Shown here one piece after another: positions 1 to 11,329 of a stretch of DNA of 64,000 bases. The translations under genes were made by a program, and so were the position numbers. The notes under the pieces are model-generated. The model worked only from the letters and a program-made list of their open reading frames with translations, was not told the origin of the DNA and searched no databases. The stretch comes from Eledone cirrhosa (Eukaryota > Mollusca > Cephalopoda > Octopoda > Eledonidae), in NCBI GenBank assembly GCA_964016885.1, contig OZ024743.1:172718226-172782225 (forward strand). The letters run 5' to 3'. The stretch's first letter is position 1. Every line of letters begins with the position of its first letter.

Positions 1-535
1 GTATTTTTTTAAATTAGAAATATGGTAACAAAAAGTTTAATGAGCCACAGAATTTCTTTCCAATTCATCTCAAGTTGTTGTTGAGACAAATTCAAATACG
101 CAAAATTAAAACAAAGAATATTTATAAGAGGAGAAATATTCTTAATAGGTTTGGAGATACAGCATACATATTCCTTTGCTGTCTTAGAATTTGGATCTAT
201 TCTTGGGTATATTTGAGCTACTGATTACCAAAATGGCATCAGTTTTGCCATATCATCTCTAATTAATTATGATCATGAATCCAAAACTCTAACCACTAGG
301 CTATGCTCCTCATTCATGATGAAATGATTCTTAAAAAAGTTTTGTCAAATGTTCAGTTCAACTCTTTATTTGGATCCTGAATGCAATTTGATCTCACCTT
401 GTCAACCATGGGTATAATGCACTAACTCTGAGGCCAATATATCTATTTCCTCAAGCAATACATGCAACCTATATCCTTTTATCTGCCTCTGTCAGTATTT
501 CAGCAGCTCTCCCTGTCCACCAACTGTCTTTCATT
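1..535. other. Unannotated AT-rich stretch
   Basis: I see no gene, repeat match within the window or tandem array here. Open frames are short and unremarkable. Confidence 0.6.
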
Positions 536-639
536 AAATTTAAGCTTGTGTTGTAGGTTCCCTTTCACAGGAGCAAACTCTACTCCCAGCACATACTTTC
601 TGAGCCATAGGGATATCTGATTGCAGAGGTTTAGCAAAG

Positions 640-965
640 AAATTGTTCTTTTTTTTTTTTGTACATTGCTTCAACTTCAATGTCATTATCTTCAAACCAG
701 TCTTGGTAAAGTTTGTTTCTTGAGTGAAAACAAGATACATAACCCCACAAGATCAGCCATTTCAGTGTTGTCATAGCCCCCCATGGAGATGTTAAGCAAT
801 GGGTCTCCTTCATTTTTACAGTAGAAATGGTCATGGTATAACAATGACTAACGGGCATTCATTGCTATTCTGATATCAAGGTTGTTGATGGGCACAAATT
901 GCTTCCCAAAGTCTAGGTCTTGTAGGACGATAATGTTTAAGATGGTTGGATAACAGTCCACAATA
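640..965 (-). pseudogene. Possible reverse transcriptase remnant
   Basis: Read on the minus strand, this stretch gives broken frames with a run like SLLYH, then GYDNTEMADLVGL, then LYQDW. That order resembles a reverse transcriptase type I recall from cnidarian and mollusc predictions, in which a GS(F/Y)DGAE(V/T)CELVG block precedes YRDDGL. Here the catalytic box would be degraded (YQDW). At least one stop and an A-rich frameshift interrupt it. The assignment rests on pattern recall only, and the element type is unknown. Confidence 0.25.
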
Positions 966-969
966 TCAA

Positions 970-1345
970 ATTCAGTGTACTCTCGAGTCTCAAATAATTG
1001 CCCATCCCCTATTATTTTTCAGATTTTTCCACCACCCGCCGCTTACTAAATTTTGCTAATCTATCTCCAGTGAAATTACATTTTAAGTGGTAGCATTATT
1101 CCTACAACAATTAATTTTTTTTAGACACTAAAAAACATTATGCATGACAAAATATATATATATATTACAAGAAATCTCATACATTAAAAAATAAATAGAA
1201 TGTGTTTAGGTCTCAATATGTAAACTAAATTACTAATTCTGGTTTTTAAAACAAATCAACGGAGACAACCTAGAAAAATTACCGATTTTCAAACTACCTC
1301 GCTTATTCCACCCCACCCCCTGTATTAGGGTTACATAGGCTGTAT
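970..1345 (+). mobile_element. Short non-autonomous DNA-transposon-like repeat, copy 1
   Basis: This segment matches 50932-51250 over most of its length. Shared blocks include the start CTCGAGTCTCAAATAA, an internal TTTTAAGTGGTAGCATT, GGTCTCAATATGTAAACT and GAGACAACCTAGAAA. The left end carries the inverted-terminal-repeat sequence seen in the better copy, but the right end is eroded. No coding capacity is visible. A small TIR element is the likeliest explanation. Confidence 0.5.
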
Positions 1346-1740
1346 TAGTCAACCCCCAAACATGTGTCAAAGAAGAAGAATGTATCTATAAAAACATTTG
1401 AAAAATTAAGCAAATATAAAGGCCTGGAAATAGAGATTGGAAAAATGTGGATGGAAGTTGAGAATTAAAACAATACCAGAGGTTGTAGGCACTCTAGGAA
1501 TGATACCTAAAGGGTCTAATGATCACTTATCCCAAATCCCAGGAAACCCGTACAAAAGATAGTACTAATGGGAACTGCCCATATACTAAGGAAGATTCTG
1601 TCAATATAAGTAAATCACAATGTAAACACCTAAAGATACATGTGTATGTGTGTTTTTTTTTTCTTGAACATGGCAGACCTTGTTGTCTCTTGAAGTCACT
1701 GGTTGTGACTTGGTGATAACTCGTATGAACATTAAGCAAG
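1346..1740. other. Unannotated stretch
   Basis: No recognisable gene or repeat was found. It ends with the 15-bp target sequence that flanks the SINEs on its right. Confidence 0.5.
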
Positions 1741-1754
1741 ATAAATGAAATGAT

Positions 1755-1943
1755 AATTGTTTCTACTTTAGGCACAAGGCCAGCAATTATCCCAGTGTAT
1801 TACTGGTACTTTATTTTATCAACCCTGTAAGGATGAAAGGCAAAGTCAACCTCGGCAGGATTTGAACTCAGATCGTAAAGGGACGTAACTATGCTGGAAA
1901 GCATGGCGTCCGACCCTCTACCGATACTGCCAATCCACCGCCC
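1755..1943 (-). mobile_element. tRNA-derived SINE, family 1, copy a
   Basis: On the minus strand it begins GGGCGGTGGATTGGCAG. It has a B-box-like GAGTTCAAATCC, a body with CTTTCATCCTTACAGGG, and a 3' end AAAGTAGAAACAATT. It is flanked by copies of a target sequence (ATAAATGAAATGATA on the left, an A-for-G variant on the right). Such elements are transcribed by RNA polymerase III and moved by a partner LINE. I recall close relatives as very common in cephalopods. Confidence 0.85.
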
Positions 1944-1962
1944 TTAAATAAATGAAATAATA

Positions 1963-2149
1963 ATTGTTTCTACTTTAGGCACAAGGCCAGCAATTACCCA
2001 GTGCATTACTGGTACTTTATTTTATCGACCCCGTAAGGATGAAAGGTAAAGTCAACCTCGACGGGATTTGAATTCAGATCGTAAAGGGACGTAACTATGC
2101 TGGAAAGCATGGCGTCCGACCCTCTACCGATACTGCCAATCCACCGCCC
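1963..2149 (-). mobile_element. tRNA-derived SINE, family 1, copy b
   Basis: This is a second near-identical SINE directly after copy a, separated only by the target sequence TAAATAAATGAAATAAT, which also follows it at 2150. About eight substitutions or small indels separate the two. Three copies of one target flanking two elements mean either two insertions at one site or a tandem duplication of element plus target. Confidence 0.85.
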
Positions 2150-2244
2150 TTAAATAAATGAAATAATAATAGGACTTGATAAGAGTTGTATATACAGGTA
2201 TATATAAACCTGTAGAACAAATATATATTATTAGTACAGATCAA

Positions 2245-2415
2245 AAGTTTAAGCAAAGAATTTCTGCTTTCAGCTAAAGCAGGATCTTCTGAAACTGAGA
2301 AAAATCAATCTGTAGGTGCAGAAGTAAATATTTCAAAAACATTATGACCAAATATTGCCTTTAAGACATAACGGTAGTACATGAGGACGTTCTCTTGAGA
2401 TGAGCAAAATGTATG
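2245..2415 (+). repeat. Dispersed repeat family C, partial copy
   Basis: It matches 17895-18460 (reverse), 39275-39720 and 62409-62770 in the block TTTAAGCAAAGAAT ... GGATCTTCTGAAACT ... AAGTAAATATTTC. It is non-coding. On the minus strand it contains the hammerhead-like arrangement described for the 18.3 kb copy. Confidence 0.7.
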
Positions 2416-3390
2416 CAAAGAGAATTACATAATTACATAATGATGTGGAGCAGGAATTCTTGCTATGGAAAAATCAGGAAACTAATATTCTTTTTTAGAA
2501 TAGCCAGATAATTTCCAGCTACCATATATGGAAAATCTGTACACCTTCTAAAAATACCTAAGTAAACTATACTCATTGATGGTTTTCATAGCATTGTTCT
2601 AACTGACAACTATAATATGCATACTATATATTATATAGTAAGACCCATTCTACCGAGTACCTAAGGAAACTACAATCGCCACTCCTTTCTGCCATTTCCA
2701 TCAGTAATGTAAACAAACAGCCAGTGGTGCCACCAACCACATGCAGCCCACTGTGACACTTTACTATATGACTATAAAGATTCATATTACACACCCACTC
2801 TATAAGTCAACCCTTAGTTTTAGAGAGATTTTTTCAGGCATAAAACATTGACTTTAAACTCTGCAATTTATAGTAGATACAACTCTACTCTTATGTTTAC
2901 TGAAACATGGATTGCACACATCTTGGAAACCTGAGATGAAAATATTTTTGAATATGAATTGATATGTCAAATGATGTTCCTATTTCTAGTGCTCATTAGA
3001 TTTTGGCTAGGAATATTTTTATGTACTAAAAACCCCAGCTAAAGTGTTGAATATTATTTTCACAATGAGAGAGAGAGAGATGCTACAACTGATTCCTCTT
3101 ATATCTAGGTTTTTACCTTTCCAGAATTAATATTTGAAAACCCTCCGCTTCCTTTGATGCAACATCACACTTTTATGCACAAACATTCTTTGAGGGAGGA
3201 ACCATTAGTTGCCAACAAAGGTAATAGTTACTTGAACTTATTCTAACAACTATGCTTTTGAAATAGTCACCTACATAACAAAAACTATCAAAGTATTTAT
3301 AACAATATTTTTGGGCTCTGTACCTAACATAGAGCGCTCTTTTCCCTTTATCTATTCTACAGAAACTCTGGACACTATATATATTTATAG
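2416..3390. other. Unannotated AT-rich stretch
   Basis: No gene, RNA or shared repeat was recognised. It contains a short (GA)n run near 3067. Confidence 0.5.
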
Positions 3391-3444
3391 TCTCCCGCAC
3401 ACTTCATATATATATATATATATAAATATGAAGTGTGCGGGAGA
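3391..3444. repeat. Inverted repeat across an AT run at a LINE 5' junction
   Basis: The 19 bases at 3391-3409 (TCTCCCGCACACTTCATAT) are an exact inverted copy of 3426-3444. A 16-base TA-rich loop separates them. The right arm is the first sequence of the truncated LINE that follows, so the left arm is a snap-back copy of the LINE 5' end. Confidence 0.9.
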
Positions 3445-3715
3445 GAAGACTGCAAAGGTATGGACATGTGATGCGCATGGAGAATGACCGCTGGGTAAAG
3501 AAGTGTCAAAAAATCCCAGTAGAAGGAAGAGGCATTAGAGGAAGACCTCAAAAAACATGGGCGGAGGTGGTAAGAGCAGACCTCAGATCACTGATGCTCA
3601 CAGAGGAGATGACGAAGGACCGTGACAAGTGGAGAGATGCTGTGCTGAATAGGACCTGTCCCACCCTTGCAAGCAAGGAAAAGCGGACGTAAAATGATGG
3701 TGATGATGATATATA
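3428..3715 (+). mobile_element. RTE-type LINE, 3' end only (ORF2 C-terminus)
   Basis: An 85-residue open frame (3435-3692) begins RERRLQRYGHVMRMENDRW and continues with GRPQKTWAEVVRADLRSL. This C-terminal tail is typical of RTE-like LINE polyproteins after the reverse transcriptase. It closely matches the tail at 45486-45791. The element ends in TAAAATGATGGTGATGATG, the short TGATGA-type tail used by this subfamily, followed by (TA)n and (GA)n. It is a severely 5'-truncated, inactive copy. Confidence 0.85.
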
Positions 3716-4924
3716 TATATAGAGAGAGAGAGAGAGACAGATGTACCATTCAGCTGACTAATTTGCAGGATTTAAAAAAAATTATTATTTTGTCAATCCT
3801 TCCAAGTGAATGAAAACTGTGTTATTGAATTTAGATTTTTTTTTCATACACATATTTTTTTCATACACATATTTTTTTTTCATATACATTTTTTTTTCGT
3901 ACACACACCATAAAATTATAGTACATTTTGTTTGCATAAATGTTTGTCGATATGTGGAATGTGCCATTGAGAAGAAGCAAGTTGAATTCAGGATATGCCT
4001 TGGTTTCGATTCACAGTAGGCATAAGTTCACATTTCTTAGAATGCTAATAGTTCTGGAAAAGGAATGAATGTCACAATATCTCCTTTTGTTCTTCCAAAA
4101 CATAGTTTAGTTGTTTTGCCTTGTTCGAAGAGGAAACAGAGAGTACAAGTCATTGATAAGGTCACAGACTGTGATGAAAGAGCTTTATTAATTAATTCAT
4201 TAATTAAGTGGATAATAATAAAAACTGAAATGAAACTCAATCGGTGCATGTGTTTTAATTGGCAACATGACTCTCCCAAAGTACAATATCTATTCAACAC
4301 ACAATTTCACATCAAGCAAATCATTCAAAATATGCAACATCATGCAAAATAAATACGAAAATGAAAATTTGATGTCTATCTCCATTTGTCTTGCGCATTT
4401 GTTAGCAGACGATAACTTATAAAATCAGTGTTCTTGTTTTTTAACCCCATGTCGATCTAGACGTCTTTTTGAACCATCTTAAACTAAATCCTACCATGTA
4501 TCCTTCCTGTTTTGAAGACAGTACATTTGTTTTAAGAGAGATTTAGTTGCTCTTTCTAAACAAGTTAATCAACCTCATAGAGGTCCCCTTGTTTGTCCAA
4601 GTCAGCAGCAATCAAACAAATGTATGATTAAAAACGTTTCAGTTGTTACTGCTTTACATTTTAAAAAATGTGAGTTATTTCAGTGAGATATATTTCTAAC
4701 AAGTCAAATGACCATGTAGAAGCTTTTGGGAAGGGAAGTGTGGGAGGGGGGACAAGGGGTAGAGAGAGTAGCTACTAGAGTGGAATGGTGAGGATATCTA
4801 AGTTCTTTAGAGGGGGTAGTAGTTAAGGAGTGGTTCTGGAGGGAACAGTAGTGGTGAGGATAGATGGTGGGAGTGCTAGTGGGAGGAAGGGAGGAGGAGT
4901 GGCTTATGGATAGGTCAGGCCATA
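3716..4924. other. Unannotated stretch
   Basis: The region holds T-rich runs with ATACACAT spacers (3837-3900) and a G-rich stretch (4730-4910). Open frames of 60-95 codons have no recognisable domain and no shared copy in the window. I assign no gene. Confidence 0.45.
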
Positions 4925-5805
4925 TTGTGTGCTTCTTGCGTATTATATGCCAAGTTTTTCTCTCAGTTCACTTATGCTACGTCGTTCATGCACAGTAACA
5001 TTACACATCCATCAGAACATACTCACTTCCTTTCTCTCCAGCCTTCACAGGTCTTCAGCAGTTAAGGCCCATGTCTCACAGTCATGTAGCAATGCAGTTC
5101 ACATGCAGGCATCATACTGTCTCCCCTTCGCACTGACCAAGAAGCCCTTTGTTGACAACAGAGGTATCAACCCTCTAAACTTCCAGCCTGTTCTGATCCT
5201 GGCTATCACACTTTCAGTGCATCCTCCCTCAGTGCTAATTTGATTGCCAAAGTAACAAAAGTTGTTGACAACTTCTAAGGAGCCTCCCCAGCAGCTGAAG
5301 GAATCTTACTTCTGTGCATCTGCCACATACAAAGACTATATTTTTTGTTAATCTGCTTGCAATCCCACAACATCTTTTGTGCCTCCATAGATTGCACTGT
5401 GTGCACCTTTTATATTTCTTTCTGACTACCCCTTTCTGACATTGAACAAGGCCATTTCCCTGATGATATCACCCTCCAAGCTTCTTCTTCCGTGTTTAAA
5501 ATCTTGTCGCTAACTCTCCTATTGATTCAGCAGGACTAGGTCATCAGCATATAAGTGCCTTCATGGAGTGCCAGTTTTAAACTCCTCAGTGATGGCCTGA
5601 ATAACAATGATAAACAGGAGTGAACTGAGGACTGATCCCTGATGGTCACCCACCTGCACTTCAAATTGATCACTGTTCTCGCTTCTAAACCTCACCTTGC
5701 TGGTTGCTCCTTTATACAAGCCTACACAACCTTTACAAGCCATTCATCTACACCTAGCTTCCTAAGTGTCCACCAGATTACAGAGTATGGGACCCTGTCA
5801 ACGGC
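4925..5805 (-). mobile_element. RTE-type LINE fragment, internal
   Basis: Read on the minus strand from 5805, broken frames give VPYSVIWWTLRKLGVDEWL, then HQGSVLS (near 5640), LYADDLV (near 5550, the reverse transcriptase catalytic box), then SGKWPCS leading into a PHD-like finger with KRCCGI and CGRC (5470-5330). A C-terminal part with STEGGCTES follows (near 5215). The segment stops near 4935, before the WYGHVMRM block, so it is truncated at both ends. Several frameshifts and stops make it a dead fragment. Confidence 0.8.
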
Positions 5806-6115
5806 ACCGGGTACACTCTGTGTGGGTAGTTGGCAACAGGAAGGGCACCTCACTGTAGAAACCACGCCTAAAAAGGTTGAGAGGACCCTTCAGCTGTGTC
5901 AAAGACATGATAAATGCACCCAGCACATACTGTAAAGTGGTTGATAGGAAGCATCCAGCCATAGAAAGCTTGCCAAACAAAGGTTGCGAGGATCCTTTAG
6001 TTATAGCAAGGGCATGAAACCTTCCCTAGTGCTGGTGTTCTACACATTGAAAGTACACAGTACATGATGTAAAGTGGTTGGTATCAGGAAGGGCATCCAG
6101 CTACAACTTCGATTT
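5806..6115 (+). repeat. Degraded LINE/SINE 3' modules
   Basis: Three weak tandem versions of the module AAGCACCCAG ... TGTAAAGTGGTTGG ... GGAAGGGCATCCAGC occur near 5820-5860, 5915-5960 and 6050-6105. The same module forms the 3' UTR of RTE LINEs elsewhere in the window. It lies on the opposite strand to the adjacent RTE fragment, so it is a separate insertion. Confidence 0.6.
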
Positions 6116-6119
6116 ATAC

Positions 6120-7012
6120 CTATTATTATTATTATTCTCCTAGTTTCATATAATTAACTAGCTGAATCATATGTATATGTGTAGATGTGTGTGTTTTTAA
6201 TAACATACCTATCAAATGCACAAACACACACTCACAGACACATACATATACAAAATGTGATGTCGTTGTGTTGTTTTAATGCAAATGAAAATAAAAATGA
6301 TCACACATACACTCACACATACATACACTCTCACACACACATACACATAGACTTTCACATACATATACTAAGACAGAACAACATAGACTCTCACATACTA
6401 AGACAGAAACACACAGACATACATTCACCACACCTATTACTTGTCAGTCATCACTTATGTATCTGTATGTGTAGATGTGTGTGTGTGTGATTAATTCTCT
6501 GAGGCCTAACGTTAAAATAAAAATTATCACATACACTCATACACACATACACTCTCACATACACCCACACACACATACATATACTGAGACAGACACACAC
6601 AGACATGCATTCACACACACCTATTACTTGTCAGTCAGCACATATGTATATGTATGTGTAGATGTGTGCGTGTGTGTTTAATTCTCTGAAGCTTAACAAA
6701 CGTGATACGTAACAAACTCGCAAACACACACACACTCACAGACACAGACACACACACACTCACAGACACAGACACACTCATATACAAAATGTGACGTGGT
6801 GGTAGTGGTGGTGGTTTTCTATAGTTGACTATAGAAATATTATTTTAAATAAAATGTTATATTGTTTAATCTAAATGAAAATAAAAATTACATGTTGACA
6901 CTACCGGGGAGGGGTCTAATACTATTATCTTGAAACATTTTATTTGATTTGGTCCAGCTGTTTGAGAATGCATAGGAACAGACAGACAGAATTATATATA
7001 GAGAGAGATTAA
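6120..7012 (-). repeat. CA/GT-rich dispersed repeat ending in a Helitron-like 5' terminus
   Basis: Roughly 150-bp units rich in ACACAC and GTGTGT recur at 6165-6320, 6455-6560 and 6640-6800, with a relative at 57800-57960. The right part (6830-7012) matches 63330-63492. On the minus strand it begins TCTCTCTATATATAATTCTG then CTGTCTGTT, like the 5' ends of the Helitron-type elements in this window. No coding sequence was found. Confidence 0.45.
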
Positions 7013-7498
7013 TAACATGTTAGTTATTTTTTGTTTATAAATGTTAGTCGATATCTCTTCTTTGAGGCTGTGAAAATTTCTTTGTTCACACCCAGAATAT
7101 GCCCGCGAAAGGTTGGCCAATTTGACTTTCCTCTTTTGAAAAAAGTTACGTGATTACACAGGCGAATTTACTACTACGGTAAACTGCCTCACTGACTCCA
7201 GACTGGACTATGTTGGATCATATTGAACGAATATCTGCTGATGAAGGGATATTCCAATTCCATCGCTAGATGCATCTATGACTTGCATGTGCATTGTGCA
7301 ACTTGTTATGCTTCTATCCAGAGTCTCCAAAACTTATCAAAGATTTTTATCAATTTCTATTGATTCCTATCTATTTGAGATGGTCCAGGTTAGTCTCAGA
7401 CCTGTTTGTATTTATCGTTGTCATGTATAAATATAGCCACATGCATTTGGTCGCTTTATTCATGGTGTCACACTTTCTTTACTTTATATATATATATT
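7013..7498. other. Unannotated stretch
   Basis: A 68-codon open frame (7294-7500) has no recognisable domain. Nothing else is supportable here. Confidence 0.4.
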
Positions 7499-8537
7499 AG
7501 CAGCAGGACCCAGTGTTGCACGGGTAGGAAACGTGAAATGGCAACATTCATTGCAAAGATTGAACTGTGTACTTGTTGAATTCCCTTATTCTCAGCGAAT
7601 GATTGTTCATCTGGAAACGTAGAACACCAGCAGGCCCGAATTGTGAAACATCTGCATGCATGTGCAAAATCTGAAGAAAATCAGCTGGATACTCTTTAAG
7701 CGTACACAATTTTAGAGTATGATTTTTCTTCCATTTGGAGAAAATCGGTTAGGTACTTTTCAAATTTTATAGATTCGCACCCAGTCATCCGGACAGACAT
7801 CATCAGTTATGTCTATTGCACCTGCATGCATACTGTACAGAGTAAAGCCTGCAATGCTTGAGTAAGACATGTCATGCAACCACACAGCATGTTGGGCCTT
7901 CCTCACAGTAGAGCATAGCCTCTTCGTAAATCTACCCAATCTGTTATATCGGATGCTGAACGCTTTGGAGTTACTATTGGGGTCACCATCAACAGGCCGC
8001 CGACAAAAATTTTAAGGGCCTCCTCATTTCCTCAATTCCCCGAAAATGGTCCTGCTTAAAAGTAAGTGTTGTGTCCTCTGTTAAATAAACCAAATTTTTA
8101 ACGAAATATTATATGCTACATACGATGTTTAAGTAGCATTTATATTGAAAATGAAAATGGCATGTAATGCCCAATGCTAATTTGTAAATTTCCTAGAAAC
8201 CATTAATGGAATCGGAATTTTTTTTTTCTCCACAGCAATGTGAGGGGACTAACTAATGTGTGCTGCAACTTTCGAGGAAATCGGCTGGATTATCTTTAAC
8301 TTACGCCTCAAAATAGCCTAAAAAATGCGGTATTTCGCCTAATGCAGGCCCTAGGGCAGAAAAAGCCCATTCTACTTCAAGAAATATAAGTAGCGCATGT
8401 GTAAAGTTTGAAAAAAATCAGTCAGGTACTTCTCGAGTTTTAGGGATTTACACAGACAGACATCCTCTGTTTTAAAAATCGGTTGGGTACTTCTCGAGTT
8501 TTAGGGATTTACATCCTCTGTTTTATATATAGAGAGA
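7499..8537 (-). mobile_element. Non-autonomous Helitron-like element
   Basis: On the minus strand it starts TCTATATATAAAACAGAGG near 8537. It ends with a short hairpin (ACCCGTGCAACACTGGGT) shortly before CTGCTAA and an AT-rich flank at 7499. A TC start, a hairpin near the 3' end and a CTRR terminus (here CTAA) are Helitron hallmarks. The interior has no Rep or helicase. Short direct duplications of GGTACTTCTCGAGTTTTAGG lie near the 5' end. The family is inferred from termini only. Confidence 0.6.
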
Positions 8538-9240
8538 GATATGTACACGCCTTTGTCAAGGCCAATGTTTCATCCTTAGGGCAGGCGTCCATTCCAAGTG
8601 TGCCGAAGGATGCCACAACCCCTGCTCTTGGGTGCTTCCAATCCTCCACACCTGAGGCCAGCGCCAAGCGTGGACTCTTCCTGACTCCACCCGCTTTCCT
8701 GTCACCACAGTGCCGGCCGCCTTCCACCTCATGCTGCCCTCAACGAGGTCATTAAGCATGGCTTGGACGCTGCAGGCTTCCCCTCCCAGCTCGAGCCGGT
8801 GGCGCTGGACCGAGGGGATGGCAAAAGATCACACGGTATGACCATCTTCCCATTCCACGGTGGCAAACCCCTCGTCTGGGATGCCACTTGCAGCGACACT
8901 TCTCCAGCCGCAACCTGGTGCAGTCTGCGACTAACCCAGGTGCTGCTGCACGTTGGGCTGAGGAGGTCAAACTCTTCAAGTACCGGTCGCTCTCTGACAG
9001 GTTCACGGTCGTACCCTTGGCAGTGGAGACTTCTGGTGTCCTTGACCCTAGGGCTACCTCCCTATTCACCACCATAGGTAGAGCTAGCCAGCCGCAGGTG
9101 TGAGCCTCACGAGTTGGAATGGCTCTTCCAGCGCATCTCCCTTACCATCCTCCGGGGAAACGCCTTCTCGTCCTGTCTGCCGGGACTGTGGGGAGGCCAG
9201 CACGTGGGACCCCATTTGCTCACCATACGGATTAATAAGC
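8536..9240 (+). mobile_element. Endonuclease-type LINE, internally deleted copy
   Basis: Bases about 8545-8670 match 52405-52520, the N-terminal linker of the fuller element. Bases 8671-9240 match 54380-54930, its C-terminal endonuclease region. About 1.86 kb containing the whole reverse transcriptase is missing between them. The C-terminal part still reads LDRGDGK and LVWDATC, but the usual RPDG motif is RSHG, so the catalytic PD is lost. The copy starts directly after a TATATATAGAGAGAG run and has no complete frame. Confidence 0.85.
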
Positions 9241-9838
9241 AAAGTTATAAACTATTGTAATAATTGTTAGGTTCTTCACAAACACACATACTATATATAA
9301 ATCTATGACACTCCAAAATGGAAAATACTCTTTCTCTCCGTTTGTATACGTATATGTATGTGTTCTTATACATAGAGAGGCTGACAAATAAATTACCAAG
9401 ACACCATTAATACTGATTATTTTTAATTTATTACCAAGAGAATGCAATTATTTAGTTTACTATGTCATGAGTTTTATTCTATAACAAATGCGTAGTTGAA
9501 CAACAGAATGTATGTGGGGAGAGAGCAAGACAGAGACAACTTGGTCATTTTCCAGGTCAGGTCAATCCTTAATGATATTCCCAATGTAGTAAACAGTTCT
9601 CTCTTTCCCCTCACCTCTTTTTCTTTCCCTCACTCTCTCACCATCCTCCCTTTCTTTCTTTGTTTACATCTCTCTCAATGCTCTTTCTAATGGAATGATG
9701 ATTGATTAGATTAGCCTAAGTTGATGTCAATGGAAAATAAAATATCTAAATATAACGAAATGTTGTTTTTTTTAATCAGCGTAGATAGAAGCATTAATTT
9801 TTTCTAATACACACACACGTTTCCAAGTGTGTTCTTTT
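9241..9838. other. Unannotated stretch
   Basis: AT-rich sequence with a pyrimidine-rich segment at 9600-9690. No gene or shared repeat was recognised. Confidence 0.45.
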
Positions 9839-9839
9839 T

Positions 9840-10816
9840 TAACATTACAAATAAGTTGTTTATTCACAGTTGTGTAAAAAGAAATATAATTCAATGCTTA
9901 CAGAATGGAAGCACAAATTACGTGTGTATGTCAAAACAATGTATAATGACACAAAAATATAAAATCATGAACAAAAATGATAAAGGAAAGAAAGGGAAAA
10001 GAAAGAAAAAAGGGGGGAGGGGAATTCACCACCAAGCGTGTCAATCGGCAACACCTCACACCTTGAGGGTTAATTGTACACTTTCAGGCAGGCCAACGCG
10101 CTCGCAGCATTACTATGGGTAATGTCGAGGCTAAGGCACTGAAATAATCCGGCACCCTCACAGGCATACCCTGGCACCTCAGTAAGGCGAGCTGCCAGTG
10201 AAGACAAGAACTTCGTTGTCAGCGGCCCAACTCCACCGAACATTGTGAACGACACAGGCTGGAAAAAATAATTGTTTGATATATGCTGGTATTTCCGAAT
10301 TTTATTCCGTTCGGCAGCGGAAGCAGTGACTCCCGCATTCACCGCGGCGTCTATGATGTGGGAGGGGGCAAAAGAGTCACAGACTGTGACATCCCATATG
10401 AGACATCTAACTCTCACCCAGGGACAAAGTGTAAGACATCTGGTCTCTTCCCATCACTTCTGGATAAACCAGCCAGCTCCAGAACTATGGGGATATTTAC
10501 CCAAGCCAGGGCCCATTTGATGATCAGGTTTAGCTCGGTGTGATGGGCAAAATGACCAGCATTCAGGTGGCAGGACAAACCATGTAAACCAGTGAAGTTG
10601 AGGGATCTACCACAGTGGCATCTAAGACCCCAATAGACGTTGGGATATGAAGCTGGGTGGTTGAGGAGCCAGAGCTCGTATTTGGAGCTGTTGATGTGAA
10701 GGCCTCTACGGCCTTCACAGTTGCACGGACCTTGTCTGGAGGACCCACCAAGCAAGCATCATCCATATACCAGGCATTCAGATCCAGGTCAGCTCCCAAT
10801 AAACCTGTTATATAAA
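9840..10816 (-). mobile_element. Endonuclease-type LINE, subfamily 2, 3' part
   Basis: On the minus strand it reads GADLDLNAWYMDDACLVG (near 10800-10735, reverse transcriptase box YMDD). A deletion then joins directly to a zinc-knuckle-like CHCGRSLNFTGLHGLSCH and SRSDGKRPD (10640-10415), followed by LIWDVTVCDSFAPSH (10400-10350). This is the same C-terminal zinc plus PD-(D/E)XK-like endonuclease order as the copy at 52-55 kb. The thumb region, over 200 residues, is missing. A 3' UTR with a C-run and poly-purine tract extends to about 9840. Upstream it is cut by the Helitron end at 10817. Confidence 0.8.
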
Positions 10817-10829
10817 CTAGCAGAAGAAC

Positions 10830-11329
10830 AGCCCTTCGGGTGGTTTTCTGCTGGCATATGTAGTGTGATATCATACTCAAATATATATGCATATAGCTAT
10901 GATACGAGAATTGAAAAGTAAATTGACAATATGCACATAAACTGAACAAAGACTGTGTTACACTTACTTCTGTTAATCAGTAAAGTAATCCATGATACAT
11001 TTAAAAAAGGTGATAACGAAGATGGAAAAGCGATGAAACTGTTGACAGAAAATGTTCATGAATCTTCACTTGAGAATGTCGATGGGAAGCTTCAAGCAGT
11101 GAATTTGAAAATAGATGCTGCCGGTGGAAATGAATGAATTATATCTACCAATATGAAGAGTTGACCTTCGCTATATTGTTGTTTTACTGTATTCACATAT
11201 CGTCATCTTCTTAAGTTTTTGTAGTGTCCCTTTTGTAGTAATTAAAAAGAAACTGAAATGCATTTCAACTAAAAGAGAGTGATAGCTGTTTCATATCACT
11301 GTTTCAGCAAACAGACCCTTTCATTTAAT
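10830..11329 (-). other. Helitron 1 3' non-coding region
   Basis: This lies between the helicase C-terminus and the 3' terminal hairpin. Small frames (for example 10955-11137 on the plus strand) have no recognisable domain. Confidence 0.4.

Noticed and set aside
5035..5060. TTTC...TCTTCAG as a minus-strand hammerhead core
   Set aside because: It lies in LINE coding sequence and corresponds to conserved codons. Stem I does not form.
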